A DNA stretch of 64,000 bases from Nitrospira sp. (GTDB lineage Bacteria > Nitrospirota > Nitrospiria > Nitrospirales > Nitrospiraceae). Made by a program: the position numbers and the translations under genes. Every line of letters begins with the position of its first letter. The first letter of the stretch is position 1. A model generated the notes under the pieces. It was not told the DNA's origin, did not search any database, and saw only the letters and a program-made list of their open reading frames with translations. The stretch covers positions 1-64,000 of the forward strand of contig VOPR01000018.1 of the NCBI GenBank assembly GCA_009594995.1. The letters run 5' to 3'. Of the stretch, positions 35,148-45,121 are shown in pieces.

Positions 35148-35198
35148 AAAATCTACCCGCGGCCTCACTCTTCCATCAGGCCTATTGCCAGAGCTGGG

Positions 35199-36209
35199 TT
35201 ACTTCACAACAACCTGGCGAAAATATTCAGTGGCTTTGCGAATACCATCCTCTAACTCCACCTTAGGCTCCCAGCCCAGGAGGCTCTTCGCTCTCGTAAT
35301 ATCGGGGCGTCGCACCTTGGGATCATCGGCAGGGAGAGGCCGTTCCTCGATTACGCTTTTCGAACCGGTTAGCTTCAGAATAATTTCCGCAATCCCGCGA
35401 ACTGTAAGTTCTCGTGGATTGCCGATATTGACAGGGTCATGAATACTGTCGAATACGGCATCCGGCTTCTGCGTCAGAAATTTTGTGCGATCAGTGCGTT
35501 CCGCGACGGACTTATCGGACTTCACCATCAACAACGCCACGATACCACGGACCAAATCATCGACATAGCAAAAGCTGCGCGTCTGAGACCCATCGCCAAA
35601 CACGGTCAAGGGCTTCCCCTGAAGCGCCTGCACAATAAAGTTCGAGACGACGCGACCATCCTTCGGCCTCATCCTTGGACCATAGGTGTTAAATATCCGA
35701 ACAATTCTCGTATCCACACCATGGTACCGGTGATAGGCCATCGTCATCGCTTCGGCAAATCGCTTCGCCTCATCGTACACTCCTCTTGCACCAATCGGAT
35801 TCACATTACCCCAATAGGTTTCCGGCTGAGGATTGAGCAAGGGATCTCCATAAACCTCTGACGTACTGGCCAGCAGGAAGCGAGCACCCTTGGCCTTCGC
35901 CAATCCAAGCGCTTTGTGCGTTCCGAGCGCACCCACTTTCAAGGTGGCGATGGGCATTTCCAGATAGTCTTGAGGACTGGCAGGAGAGGCAAAATGCATG
36001 ACGGCATCCAGCTGCCCGTCAACATGCAAGTAGTCGCACACATTGTATTTCACAAAGCTGAATTTTGGATTTCCAATCAGATGCGCAATATTCTCCGCCC
36101 GGCCCGTGATCAAATTATCAAGCGCAATGACATCGTGCCCCTGCCCGACCAAAAGATCAGACAAGTGACTGCCAAGAAACCCTGCACCGCCCGTAATCAA
36201 AATTCTCAT
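35199..36209 (-). CDS. UDP-glucuronate decarboxylase-like SDR epimerase
   Basis: A 336-residue extended short-chain dehydrogenase. It has [19 protein letters not shown] (NAD motif), [23 protein letters not shown] with the catalytic Tyr and Lys, and [18 protein letters not shown], all typical of UXS, which turns UDP-glucuronate into UDP-xylose. About 25 extra residues (near [17 protein letters not shown]) interrupt the C-terminal lobe compared with usual UXS proteins. It starts 35 bases after the carbamoyltransferase gene. An epimerase acting on a related UDP-uronate is an alternative. Confidence 0.85.
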   Translation of the reverse strand: MRILITGGAGFLGSHLSDLLVGQGHDVIALDNLITGRAENIAHLIGNPKFSFVKYNVCDYLHVDGQLDAVMHFASPASPQDYLEMPIATLKVGALGTHKALGLAKAKGARFLLASTSEVYGDPLLNPQPETYWGNVNPIGARGVYDEAKRFAEAMTMAYHRYHGVDTRIVRIFNTYGPRMRPKDGRVVSNFIVQALQGKPLTVFGDGSQTRSFCYVDDLVRGIVALLMVKSDKSVAERTDRTKFLTQKPDAVFDSIHDPVNIGNPRELTVRGIAEIILKLTGSKSVIEERPLPADDPKVRRPDITRAKSLLGWEPKVELEDGIRKATEYFRQVVVK

Positions 36210-36244
36210 GAATCGCTCCCCCCTTCGTATTCCAGACGCTACGG

Positions 36245-38089
36245 TTAGTCGAGTTCAAACTCCTTCTTCCAATCCGAATCGCCCTCAAGCGGTTTCTGCT
36301 CCGATTTGATCAACACACAATTCTCCAGCACAAGGACGTCCATTTCGGTCCGCATGAAGCACCTGTAGGCATCTTCAGGCGTGCTGACAATGGGCTCTCC
36401 GCGAACATTAAAAGAGGTATTCACCAACACCGCATGTCCGGTCCTGGCCTCAAAAGCCTTGAGCAGGGCGTAATATCGGGGATTCGTTTCCTCGTGCACG
36501 GTCTGAACTCGCGCCGAATAATCGAGATGGGTAACAGCAGGAATGTCGGATCGTGGAATATTCAACAACTCAATTCCCCACAACCCATCTTGTGCCGAGG
36601 TCATCGGGAGACGTCGTTTTTCAACAACGGGAGCCACGAGCAACATATAGGGGCTGTCGGCATCCAGAATAAAGTAGTCAGAGGCCCTCTCGCGCAAAAC
36701 TGACGGGGCAAAAGGACGAAAAGATTCCCGATACTTAATCTTAAGATTCATCACCGACTGCATATCCCTGTTGCGGGCATCCCCCAAGATACTGCGCCCA
36801 CCTAACGCGCGAGGGCCAAACTCCATGCGTCCCTGCAACCAACCCACGACTTTTCCCGCAGCTAGCTCTTCAGCCACGCGCGCATACAACTGCCCGTCAT
36901 CAAGCCTGACATAAGGGGCATCAGTTTTTTTCAGATACGCTTCAATTTCTTCGTTGGTATGAGATGGTCCTAAATAAGACCCTTTGATACCATCTTTTCC
37001 AGGAATCACTTTGCGAGGCTGCTGCTCATACTGATACCAGGCAGTCAATGCGGCACCCAAGGCTCCACCGGCATCACCAGCCGCCGGCTGTATCCAGAGC
37101 CCCTTGAATGGCCCTTCTCGAAGAATACGTCCATTCCCCACACAATTGAGGGCTACCCCCCCGGCCATGCACATATAGTCCGCACCGGTCTCCCGATGCA
37201 GGGTACGAGACAGTCGCAGCATGACCTCCTCGGTCACTTCCTGAACTGACCGTGCCAGGTCCATTTCTCGCTGGGTCAGTTTCGATTCTGGCTTGCGAGG
37301 CGGACCTCCAAAGACTTCATCAAACTTGCTCCCGGTCATAGTAAGACCAGTGCAATAGTTGAAGTAGTCCATGTTCAAACGAAATGTCCCATCCGACTTT
37401 ACGTCTAACAAATGTTCATAAATTGCCTTCACATATTTGGGTTCGCCATAAGGAGCGAGCCCCATGACCTTATATTCACCGGAGTTCACCTTGAAACCGG
37501 TGTAATATGTGAACGCGGAATACAAGAGTCCTAGGGAGTGGGGAAACGGAATCTCCCAGAGCGGTGTAAGTGAGTTCCCCTGCCCAAGCCAGGCTGATGT
37601 GGTTGCCCACTCCCCGACACCATCCATGCAGAGTACAACCGCTTTCTCATACGGCGACGGGAAAAACGCGGATGCGGCATGCGACTCATGATGTTCAGAG
37701 AACAAGATCTGCGGCAAAGTCGTGCGTGTCATCTCTGGAGCATGGACCAGAAATTCTTTCTGAAGCAAACTCTTTAACAGCAGCTTTTCTTTCAACCACA
37801 CCGGCATGGCAGCCACGAACGACTGTACCCCTCGAGGAGCAAATGCGAGATAGGTTTCCAAGAGTCGCTCAAATTTCACCAGCGGTTTGTCGTAAAAAAC
37901 CAGGTATCGTACATCCTGTAGCGTGATTTTTCCTTCTTGAAGGCAATACTCAATCGCCTTATGAGGAAACCCGGGATCATGCTTCTTTCTGGTGAAGCGC
38001 TCTTCCTGGGCCGCTGCAATGATTTCTCCGTCACGCACTAAACAGGCTGCGCTATCGTGGTAAAACGCAGAAATCCCGAGAATGTTCAT
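36245..38089 (-). CDS. O-carbamoyltransferase (NodU/TobZ-like)
   Basis: A 614-residue enzyme with the Kae1-like N-terminal domain ([18 protein letters not shown], the metal-binding [13 protein letters not shown], and [14 protein letters not shown]) and the C-terminal carbamoyltransferase domain ([35 protein letters not shown]). It makes carbamoyl adenylate from carbamoyl phosphate and ATP and passes the carbamoyl to a sugar hydroxyl. The family-typical helpers SxtJ and DUF5989 lie about 8 kb downstream instead of next to it. A GT4 gene ends 125 bases upstream of its start. Confidence 0.93.
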   Translation of the reverse strand: MNILGISAFYHDSAACLVRDGEIIAAAQEERFTRKKHDPGFPHKAIEYCLQEGKITLQDVRYLVFYDKPLVKFERLLETYLAFAPRGVQSFVAAMPVWLKEKLLLKSLLQKEFLVHAPEMTRTTLPQILFSEHHESHAASAFFPSPYEKAVVLCMDGVGEWATTSAWLGQGNSLTPLWEIPFPHSLGLLYSAFTYYTGFKVNSGEYKVMGLAPYGEPKYVKAIYEHLLDVKSDGTFRLNMDYFNYCTGLTMTGSKFDEVFGGPPRKPESKLTQREMDLARSVQEVTEEVMLRLSRTLHRETGADYMCMAGGVALNCVGNGRILREGPFKGLWIQPAAGDAGGALGAALTAWYQYEQQPRKVIPGKDGIKGSYLGPSHTNEEIEAYLKKTDAPYVRLDDGQLYARVAEELAAGKVVGWLQGRMEFGPRALGGRSILGDARNRDMQSVMNLKIKYRESFRPFAPSVLRERASDYFILDADSPYMLLVAPVVEKRRLPMTSAQDGLWGIELLNIPRSDIPAVTHLDYSARVQTVHEETNPRYYALLKAFEARTGHAVLVNTSFNVRGEPIVSTPEDAYRCFMRTEMDVLVLENCVLIKSEQKPLEGDSDWKKEFELD

Positions 38090-38213
38090 GTTTGCTCCCC
38101 GCCCATGGAATAAACCGATACATTCAACAATCTAGCACCATTCCAGCTTTCTCGCAGCACCATCAGAAGAGGGAGACGACTGTTTTCTGAAGATATAGAT
38201 GTTTCCACCGAAG

Positions 38214-39377
38214 CTACTGAGGAACCTGGCACTCGTTGATCAATCCAAGGTATCGATTGGCAATCACTTCCCAGTTGTACTCACGACAAGCCCATTCTTT
38301 TCCCCGTTTAGCCAGTGTCTCTCGAAAGGGGGCATCCGAGCACAAACGAATCAGGCCGGATGCCAATGCCCCGGGATCATCCGGAGGCACCAGAATACCT
38401 GTCGTCCCATCCTGGACAATTTCTGGCACACCATCAACCTTGCTCGCGATGACGGCTTTTCCACATGCCATCGCCTCGGCTATAACCAACGGCATACCTT
38501 CCGCTCGAGACGCCAACACAAAAGCCAGGCATGATTTCATCAATCGGAGAACCTGTTCATGAGTTTGATTACCTAAAAATCTGACTTGGTCGGAGACTCC
38601 CTGCTCAAGTGCCTGACGCACCAACGCATCACGCTCCGGACCATCGCCCGCAACGACAAGGTAAAGATGCACACCTCGCTGCTTGGCTTCTTGCAAGGAA
38701 GCAATGACGATATCGATCCCCTTCCTATGGATCAGATGCCCTGCCGTCAATAGATAGTTCGATGGCAGTCCATGATTTAAATTTCCTCCCTCGACCGCCT
38801 CGATAACATCCAACGGCGCACCATTTGGAAGCAGCTGAATCCGCCGAAGATGCACACCTTGCAACACAGATTCGACTTTGGACAAGAGCGTGCGCGAGAC
38901 ACCCAACACCACATCTGCCTTCTCAAGAAGAAACCGTACCAACCGCTGCTCCCGTGGATCCCACAGTGAGAGGTCGTGTGCATCGTTTCCCTGGTAGGTG
39001 ACGAATAGAGCGCCTCCAAATACGCGCTTCAATACCCCAAAATAAAACATCGCGGGTAGCGGATACTGAATCAAAATTGCGTCGAGTCGCCTTCGCTTCG
39101 CCAACCACAGAAGCTGCAGCGCTGTCATTGGAAACCACAAGTAACACATCAGAACAGCCCGGAAAGGGTGCTTTGACGACACAGGCGATCGAAGATACAT
39201 GCCGTACACTGGTGTTCCATCCAATGTCTCAACTTGGCGAAGCCGATTCTCTCGATCGGCGACAAAAATAGTGACCGTGTGGCCTTTTTTTTGAAATTCC
39301 CCAGTGAGTCGAGCCACAACGGTACTGATCCCGCCGGTCAAGGAGGGTCGCCAAGGGGTTACCAGCATGATGTTCAT
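38214..39377 (-). CDS. Family 4 glycosyltransferase
   Basis: A 387-residue GT-B enzyme. It begins NIMLVTPWRPSLTGGISTVV, the donor domain has LLTAGHLIHRKGIDIVIASL, and LASRAEGMPLVIAEAMACG carries the EX7E glutamates, followed by VIASKVDGVPEIVQDG. ATG 39377 gives a 22-base gap to the upstream gene; the frame stays open to 39416 and would then overlap it. There is no clear ribosome site at either. The specific sugar is unknown. Confidence 0.88.
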   Translation of the reverse strand: MNIMLVTPWRPSLTGGISTVVARLTGEFQKKGHTVTIFVADRENRLRQVETLDGTPVYGMYLRSPVSSKHPFRAVLMCYLWFPMTALQLLWLAKRRRLDAILIQYPLPAMFYFGVLKRVFGGALFVTYQGNDAHDLSLWDPREQRLVRFLLEKADVVLGVSRTLLSKVESVLQGVHLRRIQLLPNGAPLDVIEAVEGGNLNHGLPSNYLLTAGHLIHRKGIDIVIASLQEAKQRGVHLYLVVAGDGPERDALVRQALEQGVSDQVRFLGNQTHEQVLRLMKSCLAFVLASRAEGMPLVIAEAMACGKAVIASKVDGVPEIVQDGTTGILVPPDDPGALASGLIRLCSDAPFRETLAKRGKEWACREYNWEVIANRYLGLINECQVPQ

Positions 39378-39399
39378 ATGTGTAGTGGTACCCGCTGAT

Positions 39400-40347
39400 T
39401 CATGTCTTCGCGTCAAGGTCAGGATTTATTCCAGGAGTTTGAGCCCCGCTACGACAGACATAAGACTTGACCATGTCCATGTACAACTCAATCCGGAGAG
39501 GCCATTCCCGAATTAAACTACGAAGCCGCTGACGGGCAACCGCACCTGAACATTCCAACCGCTCTAGATAAGCCAATTGTCGTTGATTCACGTACAACTG
39601 CGATTTGACCAGTTGTACTATCTCACCACCATGACTCTGCTCGAGTCTGTAGTTCTTGAGGAGAATCTCGTATATCTTTGCAAAATCTTCCAGCAAGCGA
39701 CGGTGACTGGACATCAGGCTACCCGCTCTCCAGCGATATTGCCCCAGCGGCTCGGCTAAATAGCCAACTTCGTAACCTTCCAGCACAACCTGGATCCAAT
39801 GCAAATAGTCTTGGGCCACCGGCAACCGCACATCAAAACTTCCGGCAGCATCAAACGCCTGACGTCGCTCAAGCACCGTCAATGTTTGAATATGAGACCG
39901 CTGCAGTATGTCTCGAAGGCATTCACCTTGAGGAATCGGCCTTCCGGTTTCCTGATTAAACCGAGCATGTAGCACGGTGTCCGATTCATCAATAACCGCT
40001 ATTTCAGTGTGAACAAACCCGCATGCAGGATTTGCGTCGAGATATTCAACCTGACGCGCCAATTTTGTGGGCTCCCACAAATCATCGGCGTCAAGATACG
40101 CGACAAATTCTCCGTTGGCTCTGGAGAGAGCCGCATTCCGTGCCGCAGACGCCCCTTGATTGGCCTGGTACACGCAACACAGGGCATTGTCATACTGCGC
40201 CAACACTGCTTGGGTTCCATCTGTCGATCCATCGTCGACCACGATGATTTCGAAATCTCGATAGGTCTGTCGTAACGCCGAATCGATGGTCCGCCCGATG
40301 AATCGTTCACAATTGAATGTCGGGATCACGACTGATACGCGGGGCAT
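39400..40347 (-). CDS. Family 2 glycosyltransferase
   Basis: A 315-residue soluble GT-A enzyme. It starts with PRVSVVIPTFNCERFIGRTI, then IIVVDDGSTDGTQAVL and the DXD-type motif FVAYLDADDLWEPTKL. The C-terminal third has basic and aromatic stretches but no membrane helices. ATG 40347 is the first Met compatible with the GT2 first strand; 11 extra residues upstream are open. It probably adds one sugar to the lipid-linked repeat unit. Confidence 0.9.
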   Translation of the reverse strand: MPRVSVVIPTFNCERFIGRTIDSALRQTYRDFEIIVVDDGSTDGTQAVLAQYDNALCCVYQANQGASAARNAALSRANGEFVAYLDADDLWEPTKLARQVEYLDANPACGFVHTEIAVIDESDTVLHARFNQETGRPIPQGECLRDILQRSHIQTLTVLERRQAFDAAGSFDVRLPVAQDYLHWIQVVLEGYEVGYLAEPLGQYRWRAGSLMSSHRRLLEDFAKIYEILLKNYRLEQSHGGEIVQLVKSQLYVNQRQLAYLERLECSGAVARQRLRSLIREWPLRIELYMDMVKSYVCRSGAQTPGINPDLDAKT

Positions 40348-40372
40348 GTGGGGACTTACCCAGAAAAACGAC

Positions 40373-41611
40373 CTACGCAACTCTGTCCGACAGCCGGGGT
40401 CGCAAAGCTGTCAGTGTCTTTTCCGTCGCCTTCTCCCATGAAAACCACTCGGCCGCAAGCTTCAGCGCACCGGCGCGAAGACGATTGCGCAAATCAGCAT
40501 GATCCATCACATCCAACAACAGAGCCGCTACACCCTGGGGATCCCTCGGCTCACAAGTCAGAACATTTTCTCCATGGACAAACGCCTTATCCATAAGAGG
40601 TCCGCGTGTCACAATGATCGGCAGGCCGTGCGCAACCATCGACGCAAACGAACTGTTATTCAATTGAACGCCCTCCAGAAATGGCAGTACACAGACATCA
40701 GATGCGTGCAGCAACAGGGACGCCTCCTCTTCCTCCGACTTGAATGCTCCCGTCCACGTTGTGCGATCGTCGATGTGCAATTCCTTCGCGAGCGCCTGCA
40801 TCTCGTCAAAGTACGAAGCCCCTCCCTCGACATCCAACCCCACCTTCCCTCCGATGAACAAGAGCCTCGCCCCAGGCCGCTGAGCGGAAACGGTCGCGAA
40901 CGCTCGCAACAGCGTTTCAATTCCTTTGATGGGATAAAGGTATCCGAAAAATGTCACGATGAACTCGGTAGGCTTCACTCCCAATCGCATCCGCCCACGT
41001 TCGCGGGCCACACCATCTGCATTTGACGCGATAAAGAGATTCGGAGGCGGCGGAATCAAAGCGACCTTTTCTCTAACAGGAGGCCATTCCTCGATCAACA
41101 TGGCGCGATGACGTTCGCACAGGGCGATGACCGTATCACTATCTCGCAATAACGTCCCCGAGCTATACGCCACATTTTGAGTACCAGCCCATCGAACCAT
41201 CAGTTTTCGAAACACGCGGGAAATGAGTCCAGTCTTCGAGGGGTCGGCCCCAACAAACGCGCTCTCGTAACGCGTCACAAATGGCACATCTGGAAATATT
41301 TTTTTACACAGCGTAGGGAGGAACGTCACCATCGGATGAAAGTGATACATGAGACCGATATACATGAGGAACACCGCATCCGGCGCGCAGCTTTTAAGAA
41401 AAGATTGGGCGCGTAGCAACTCCGACCAGTCCCAACGCTCCATGATGGGGTGGACATGGATTCGAGAATCGGCAGTGCCAACATTCATGCTTGATGTGAG
41501 TACGTGAACATCAATTCCGCGCTCAACCAATTGTTGGCACAAATGGAAGGTATTCGTGGCCTCACCGGCATGCATGGGAGGATAGGCCGCTGAAATCACC
41601 AAAACTTTCAT
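40373..41611 (-). CDS. Family 4 glycosyltransferase
   Basis: A 412-residue GT-B protein starting MKVLVISAAYPPMHAGEATN, with FFGYLYPIKGIETLLRAFA in the donor domain. The usual EX7E is present in relaxed form (LPFLEGVQLNNSSFASMV), as in a subset of GT4 enzymes that lack one glutamate. It ends 25 bases before the GT2 gene and starts 42 bases after the epimerase gene on the same strand. The donor is unknown. Confidence 0.85.
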   Translation of the reverse strand: MKVLVISAAYPPMHAGEATNTFHLCQQLVERGIDVHVLTSSMNVGTADSRIHVHPIMERWDWSELLRAQSFLKSCAPDAVFLMYIGLMYHFHPMVTFLPTLCKKIFPDVPFVTRYESAFVGADPSKTGLISRVFRKLMVRWAGTQNVAYSSGTLLRDSDTVIALCERHRAMLIEEWPPVREKVALIPPPPNLFIASNADGVARERGRMRLGVKPTEFIVTFFGYLYPIKGIETLLRAFATVSAQRPGARLLFIGGKVGLDVEGGASYFDEMQALAKELHIDDRTTWTGAFKSEEEEASLLLHASDVCVLPFLEGVQLNNSSFASMVAHGLPIIVTRGPLMDKAFVHGENVLTCEPRDPQGVAALLLDVMDHADLRNRLRAGALKLAAEWFSWEKATEKTLTALRPRLSDRVA

Positions 41612-41653
41612 CGCGTATGCGCTTCTTTTCGTCCGGATTGTTGGCAAAAATAT

Positions 41654-42724
41654 TTAACTGGTCACATTCACTGCCGCAGCACGCCGACGCCACGACTCGT
41701 GAATCTCTTCAAATATATGATTCAATGTTTTCGTAATACCCCAGGAAGGATAGTGAGTGGTCATTTTCTTCAAATTGCTGATATAGCAAATGTGATCGCC
41801 CTCACGGTTTTTGTCGACATACTCGTACAACATCTTTTTTCCAGAAACCGCTTCGATCAGCTCAAACGCTTCAAAAATCGAACAGCTGTTTCCGCGCCCG
41901 CCTCCCAAGTTGTACACTTCACCACTTCGTGGCTTCTCGATGAATGCGTGAATAAATCGAGCGACATCTAGAGAGTGAATGTTGTCGCGAACCTGCTTTC
42001 CCTTGTAACCGAAGATGCTGTACTTCCGACCTTCCAAGTTACACTTAACGAGGTAGCTCAGAAAGCCATGCAACTCCACCCCCGAATGATTGGGTCCTGT
42101 AAGACAACCTCCGCGCAAACAACACGTTTTCATACCGAAGTAGCGCCCATACTCTTGCACCATGATGTCGGCTGCCACCTTGGAGGCCCCAAAGAGGGAG
42201 TGCTTGGATTGATCGATCCGCATGTGCTCGGCAATCCCATCGAAGTCGTTGGGGGAAGCATAGTCCCAGCGTTTGGCCTGTTCCACCAGAGCCAATTCAT
42301 TCGGGGCATCCCCATAGACCTTATTCGTAGACATGTGCACGAAGACCGTCTCCGGTGTGTGCAACCTGGTGGCCTCTAGCAAATTGATGGTTCCGACCGC
42401 ATTTGTGTCGAAATCGTCGAATGGTATTTTGGCGGCCAAGTCATGTGACGGTTGTGCCGCCGTATGCACGATGACATCCGGCCTGAGTTCCTGAATAAGC
42501 GCGAGCGCTCCCTTCCGGTCTCGAATGTCGAGTTCATGATGTCGAAACTTCTTCAAGTCAGCCTGCAGGCGGCGTTGGTTCCAACGCGTATCTCCTTGCG
42601 GACCAAAGAACGTCGCGCGAGTGTTGTTGTCAACGCCATGGATCAACCAGCCTTGGCCATGAAAATAGGCACACACTTCAGAGCCGATGAGGCCGGATGA
42701 GCCGGTGACAAGCATTCGTTTCAT
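41654..42724 (-). CDS. CDP-paratose 2-epimerase-like SDR protein
   Basis: A 356-residue extended SDR with the NAD motif [19 protein letters not shown] and [15 protein letters not shown], both like RfbE/Tyv, which epimerises CDP-paratose to CDP-tyvelose. The C-terminal half has [17 protein letters not shown] and [13 protein letters not shown], also family-typical. The segment that should hold the catalytic YxxxK reads [12 protein letters not shown], with Phe in place of Tyr. The RfbF-like cytidylyltransferase at 49350 makes a CDP-sugar substrate plausible. The exact reaction is uncertain because of the altered Tyr. Confidence 0.82.
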   Translation of the reverse strand: MKRMLVTGSSGLIGSEVCAYFHGQGWLIHGVDNNTRATFFGPQGDTRWNQRRLQADLKKFRHHELDIRDRKGALALIQELRPDVIVHTAAQPSHDLAAKIPFDDFDTNAVGTINLLEATRLHTPETVFVHMSTNKVYGDAPNELALVEQAKRWDYASPNDFDGIAEHMRIDQSKHSLFGASKVAADIMVQEYGRYFGMKTCCLRGGCLTGPNHSGVELHGFLSYLVKCNLEGRKYSIFGYKGKQVRDNIHSLDVARFIHAFIEKPRSGEVYNLGGGRGNSCSIFEAFELIEAVSGKKMLYEYVDKNREGDHICYISNLKKMTTHYPSWGITKTLNHIFEEIHESWRRRAAAVNVTS

Positions 42725-42840
42725 GATGTGCTATCGCTCCTTCTCTATCTCGATCGATACACTATCTAGATTCTTTTGATGTCGTCTCATTTCCGTATTT
42801 CTAGATGGATAGGTGAATGCACTTTGATTCGACACAAATC

Positions 42841-43767
42841 TCACGATTCTTTTGGCGCGTAGATAAGTTCACCGGAACGCCCAGTTTCGTCATCATACAA
42901 GGCGACAATTTCATCGGGGATGTGGGAGAGGTCTGTCCCACGTAAATAGTCCCTCATCGTGGTCCCCGTACATGCTTCATCTACACGAGGCGCACCGCGC
43001 CGCGCTACCGCATCGTCGGTATTTACACATCGAAAATCTATACTGAACCTGGTCTTTCCAGATGTATTAGGCACACTGGAATGCATTTGAGCCGCAGAGA
43101 AGAGAATAACGCCCCCGGCCGGAACAATTAATCGAACTTGCGGATCTAGCTCCAGTGGCTCAGACGGGCGTGGAAGGGGTCGAGGATCCTGCTTAATAAA
43201 CTGCGAAACATGCCCGCCACGATGCTGCTGATTCCACAAATAGTAATTGTACCCACTCGATGTATTGGAAACCGGAACGTTCCAGTAGCGAGGATGAAAA
43301 GCCATGGCGTTATCAGATTGGATATCGTAGATGGGAATCCACCAATTGATTTGAAACATCGGTGCGGAATACCAGGTATCCCGGTGCGGGTGCCAGGCAT
43401 AGGCAATTCCTGTCGTCAAATAGTTATCACTCGTCGAACTGCGCATTTTGGGCACATCAAAGTAGGTTGTCTTCAGGTCGCAGCCCAATTCCCGCAACAG
43501 CGCCTGGAGAAGGCGCTTAGACTCCGGGTGATGAATGAACTGCGGTTTAAGTTTTCCCAATACGTCGGCATAAGACTCAACCGACATATGGTACTGAGCC
43601 TTTTCAGGATCGTGGGGGGCAAATGCATCCTTGATCAAACTCTTTGCAAATTCAACAAGAGCTAGCGACGAGGGCCGCGGCGAGTAAACAAACAACTGGC
43701 CATTGAATAATCTCTGTCGACGCACCTCATCAGTTACCTGAGCATCGTAATACACGGTGTTACTCAT
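42841..43767 (-). CDS. Fe(II)/2-oxoglutarate-dependent oxygenase-like protein
   Basis: A 308-residue cytosolic protein. The segment YAWHPHRDTWYS gives the HxD pair and FSAAQMHSSVPN gives the distal His of the 2-His-1-carboxylate iron triad, with Arg in KTRFSIDFR placed to bind 2-oxoglutarate. The rest (VILFSA, LIVPAGGV) fits a double-stranded beta-helix core. It is remotely like PhyH-type oxygenases, which hydroxylate or desaturate small molecules. It lies between an epimerase and a DUF4910 gene in the nucleotide-sugar cassette, so hydroxylation or oxidation of a sugar is likely. Confidence 0.75.
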   Translation of the reverse strand: MSNTVYYDAQVTDEVRRQRLFNGQLFVYSPRPSSLALVEFAKSLIKDAFAPHDPEKAQYHMSVESYADVLGKLKPQFIHHPESKRLLQALLRELGCDLKTTYFDVPKMRSSTSDNYLTTGIAYAWHPHRDTWYSAPMFQINWWIPIYDIQSDNAMAFHPRYWNVPVSNTSSGYNYYLWNQQHRGGHVSQFIKQDPRPLPRPSEPLELDPQVRLIVPAGGVILFSAAQMHSSVPNTSGKTRFSIDFRCVNTDDAVARRGAPRVDEACTGTTMRDYLRGTDLSHIPDEIVALYDDETGRSGELIYAPKES

Positions 43768-43788
43768 AAAGCATCCCCCTCCGCGCCA

Positions 43789-45114
43789 TTAAGGCCGGCC
43801 CCCTCGTGACTCCTCCAAGAGATTGCACTCCTTCAACGCGCAGGCGGCCGCGTGAATGACTTCGAATGGAGTGTTTGCACGTTCGGCGATATCAAGCAAC
43901 GTATGCTGCCCGTCAGACAGATTTAATACCCAAAGGAGAGCCATTTCCTTCTGAGCACCTTCCTTCTGGCCGGCGATGGCACGGTACAGACCGCGCCTCC
44001 CAAGTTGTGGCTCGCAACACGGATTTGTATTGAGAAATCGTGCATCATTCTCAATCACATGAATGGCGTGTAAAAGGATCTCCAGCGATTCCTGAAGCGC
44101 TTCAGCCGCGACAAATTCGAGGTTGTCTGCGGACGTATGGTACTCAGGATACTCCCCGTGAGACGTTCGCATGAAACACCCCACTGGCAGATTAAACCCC
44201 GGGGAACAATACTGCCGCTCATCATAGCCGTAGGGGGAAAAATCGACCACCCGATGAGCACGAACACGATGATTTAGTATGTGCGTGATCGCTCGATCCA
44301 CATAAGCATTTCCCTGGCGACTTCGCTTGTACGTCACGTTGCCAGAATCGCCAACACCCGTAAGAACGACTCCATGACGAATGAGGTTTGTCCGCTCCTG
44401 ATTCTGAGCCAACCAAGTGATCGAGCCAATCGTTCCCGGAATAAACACAAAGCGATATGAAAACCTCCGAACAATCTTTTGCATCACCTTCGCTAAATAG
44501 GTGGCAACAGCGATACCGGACAAATTATCGTTGCACAGTGATGGATGGCAGACGTGACACGAGATCAGCACTTCTTCCTCAGTCGCCCCAGGAAGAAATA
44601 CTTCTCCATAGCTTAAATGACCAGGCTGAAGAGACGAATCAATACAAACCTCGTATTCCGGCTCGTTGAGCTCGGACAGCTGGCGATGAGTAAGACAGAA
44701 CCCCCAATTCTCCTTGTAATAGGATGTCCTATAAGGAATCCAATCAGGGCGTTCAGGAAGAGAATGGAGATGCCCGTCGAGATCGGCGCGCTTAAAGGTC
44801 CCCCTTACCGGAACACTGTAATTCACGACGTGTAAATTGTTCTTGCGAAAATCTACGACCCTCTCACCACGGGTTGTGGCAATGTACGCGTCTTGAATGT
44901 TCCACTCCAGAGGGACAGTCCAGTCGAAGACTTTCGTTCCACTGGCCACCTCACGGATTTCCAGAGGGACATGTTGCTGAAGTTGCCGCAACGTTTCGCG
45001 AACCCCCTCACCAGTGATACTTCGGCAAATCGGGTACAACATGGACATCAAATCATGAAGTAATTGCCCTTCCCTGGTAGTAGCCAATACTTCATTAATT
45101 TTGCTGAATTCCAT
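43789..45114 (-). CDS. DUF4910 aminopeptidase-like protein
   Basis: A 441-residue protein matching DUF4910, a zinc-peptidase-like fold. It has LISCHVCHPSLCNDNLSGIAV with the HxD-type metal ligands of M28/M42 hydrolases, FIPGTIGSITWL, and FDFSPYGYDERQYCSPG-like text (VDFSPYGYDERQYCSPG), then SHGEYPEYHTSADNLEF. A winged-helix-like end follows (ILDIAERANTPFEVIHAAA). Members often sit in sugar-nucleotide clusters with a C-methyltransferase and RmlC-like gene; their reaction is not established. The start at ATG 45114 follows the RmlC-like stop; an ATG at 45132 would overlap it. Confidence 0.82.
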   Translation of the reverse strand: MEFSKINEVLATTREGQLLHDLMSMLYPICRSITGEGVRETLRQLQQHVPLEIREVASGTKVFDWTVPLEWNIQDAYIATTRGERVVDFRKNNLHVVNYSVPVRGTFKRADLDGHLHSLPERPDWIPYRTSYYKENWGFCLTHRQLSELNEPEYEVCIDSSLQPGHLSYGEVFLPGATEEEVLISCHVCHPSLCNDNLSGIAVATYLAKVMQKIVRRFSYRFVFIPGTIGSITWLAQNQERTNLIRHGVVLTGVGDSGNVTYKRSRQGNAYVDRAITHILNHRVRAHRVVDFSPYGYDERQYCSPGFNLPVGCFMRTSHGEYPEYHTSADNLEFVAAEALQESLEILLHAIHVIENDARFLNTNPCCEPQLGRRGLYRAIAGQKEGAQKEMALLWVLNLSDGQHTLLDIAERANTPFEVIHAAACALKECNLLEESRGGRP

Positions 45115-45121
45115 GAGGTGA

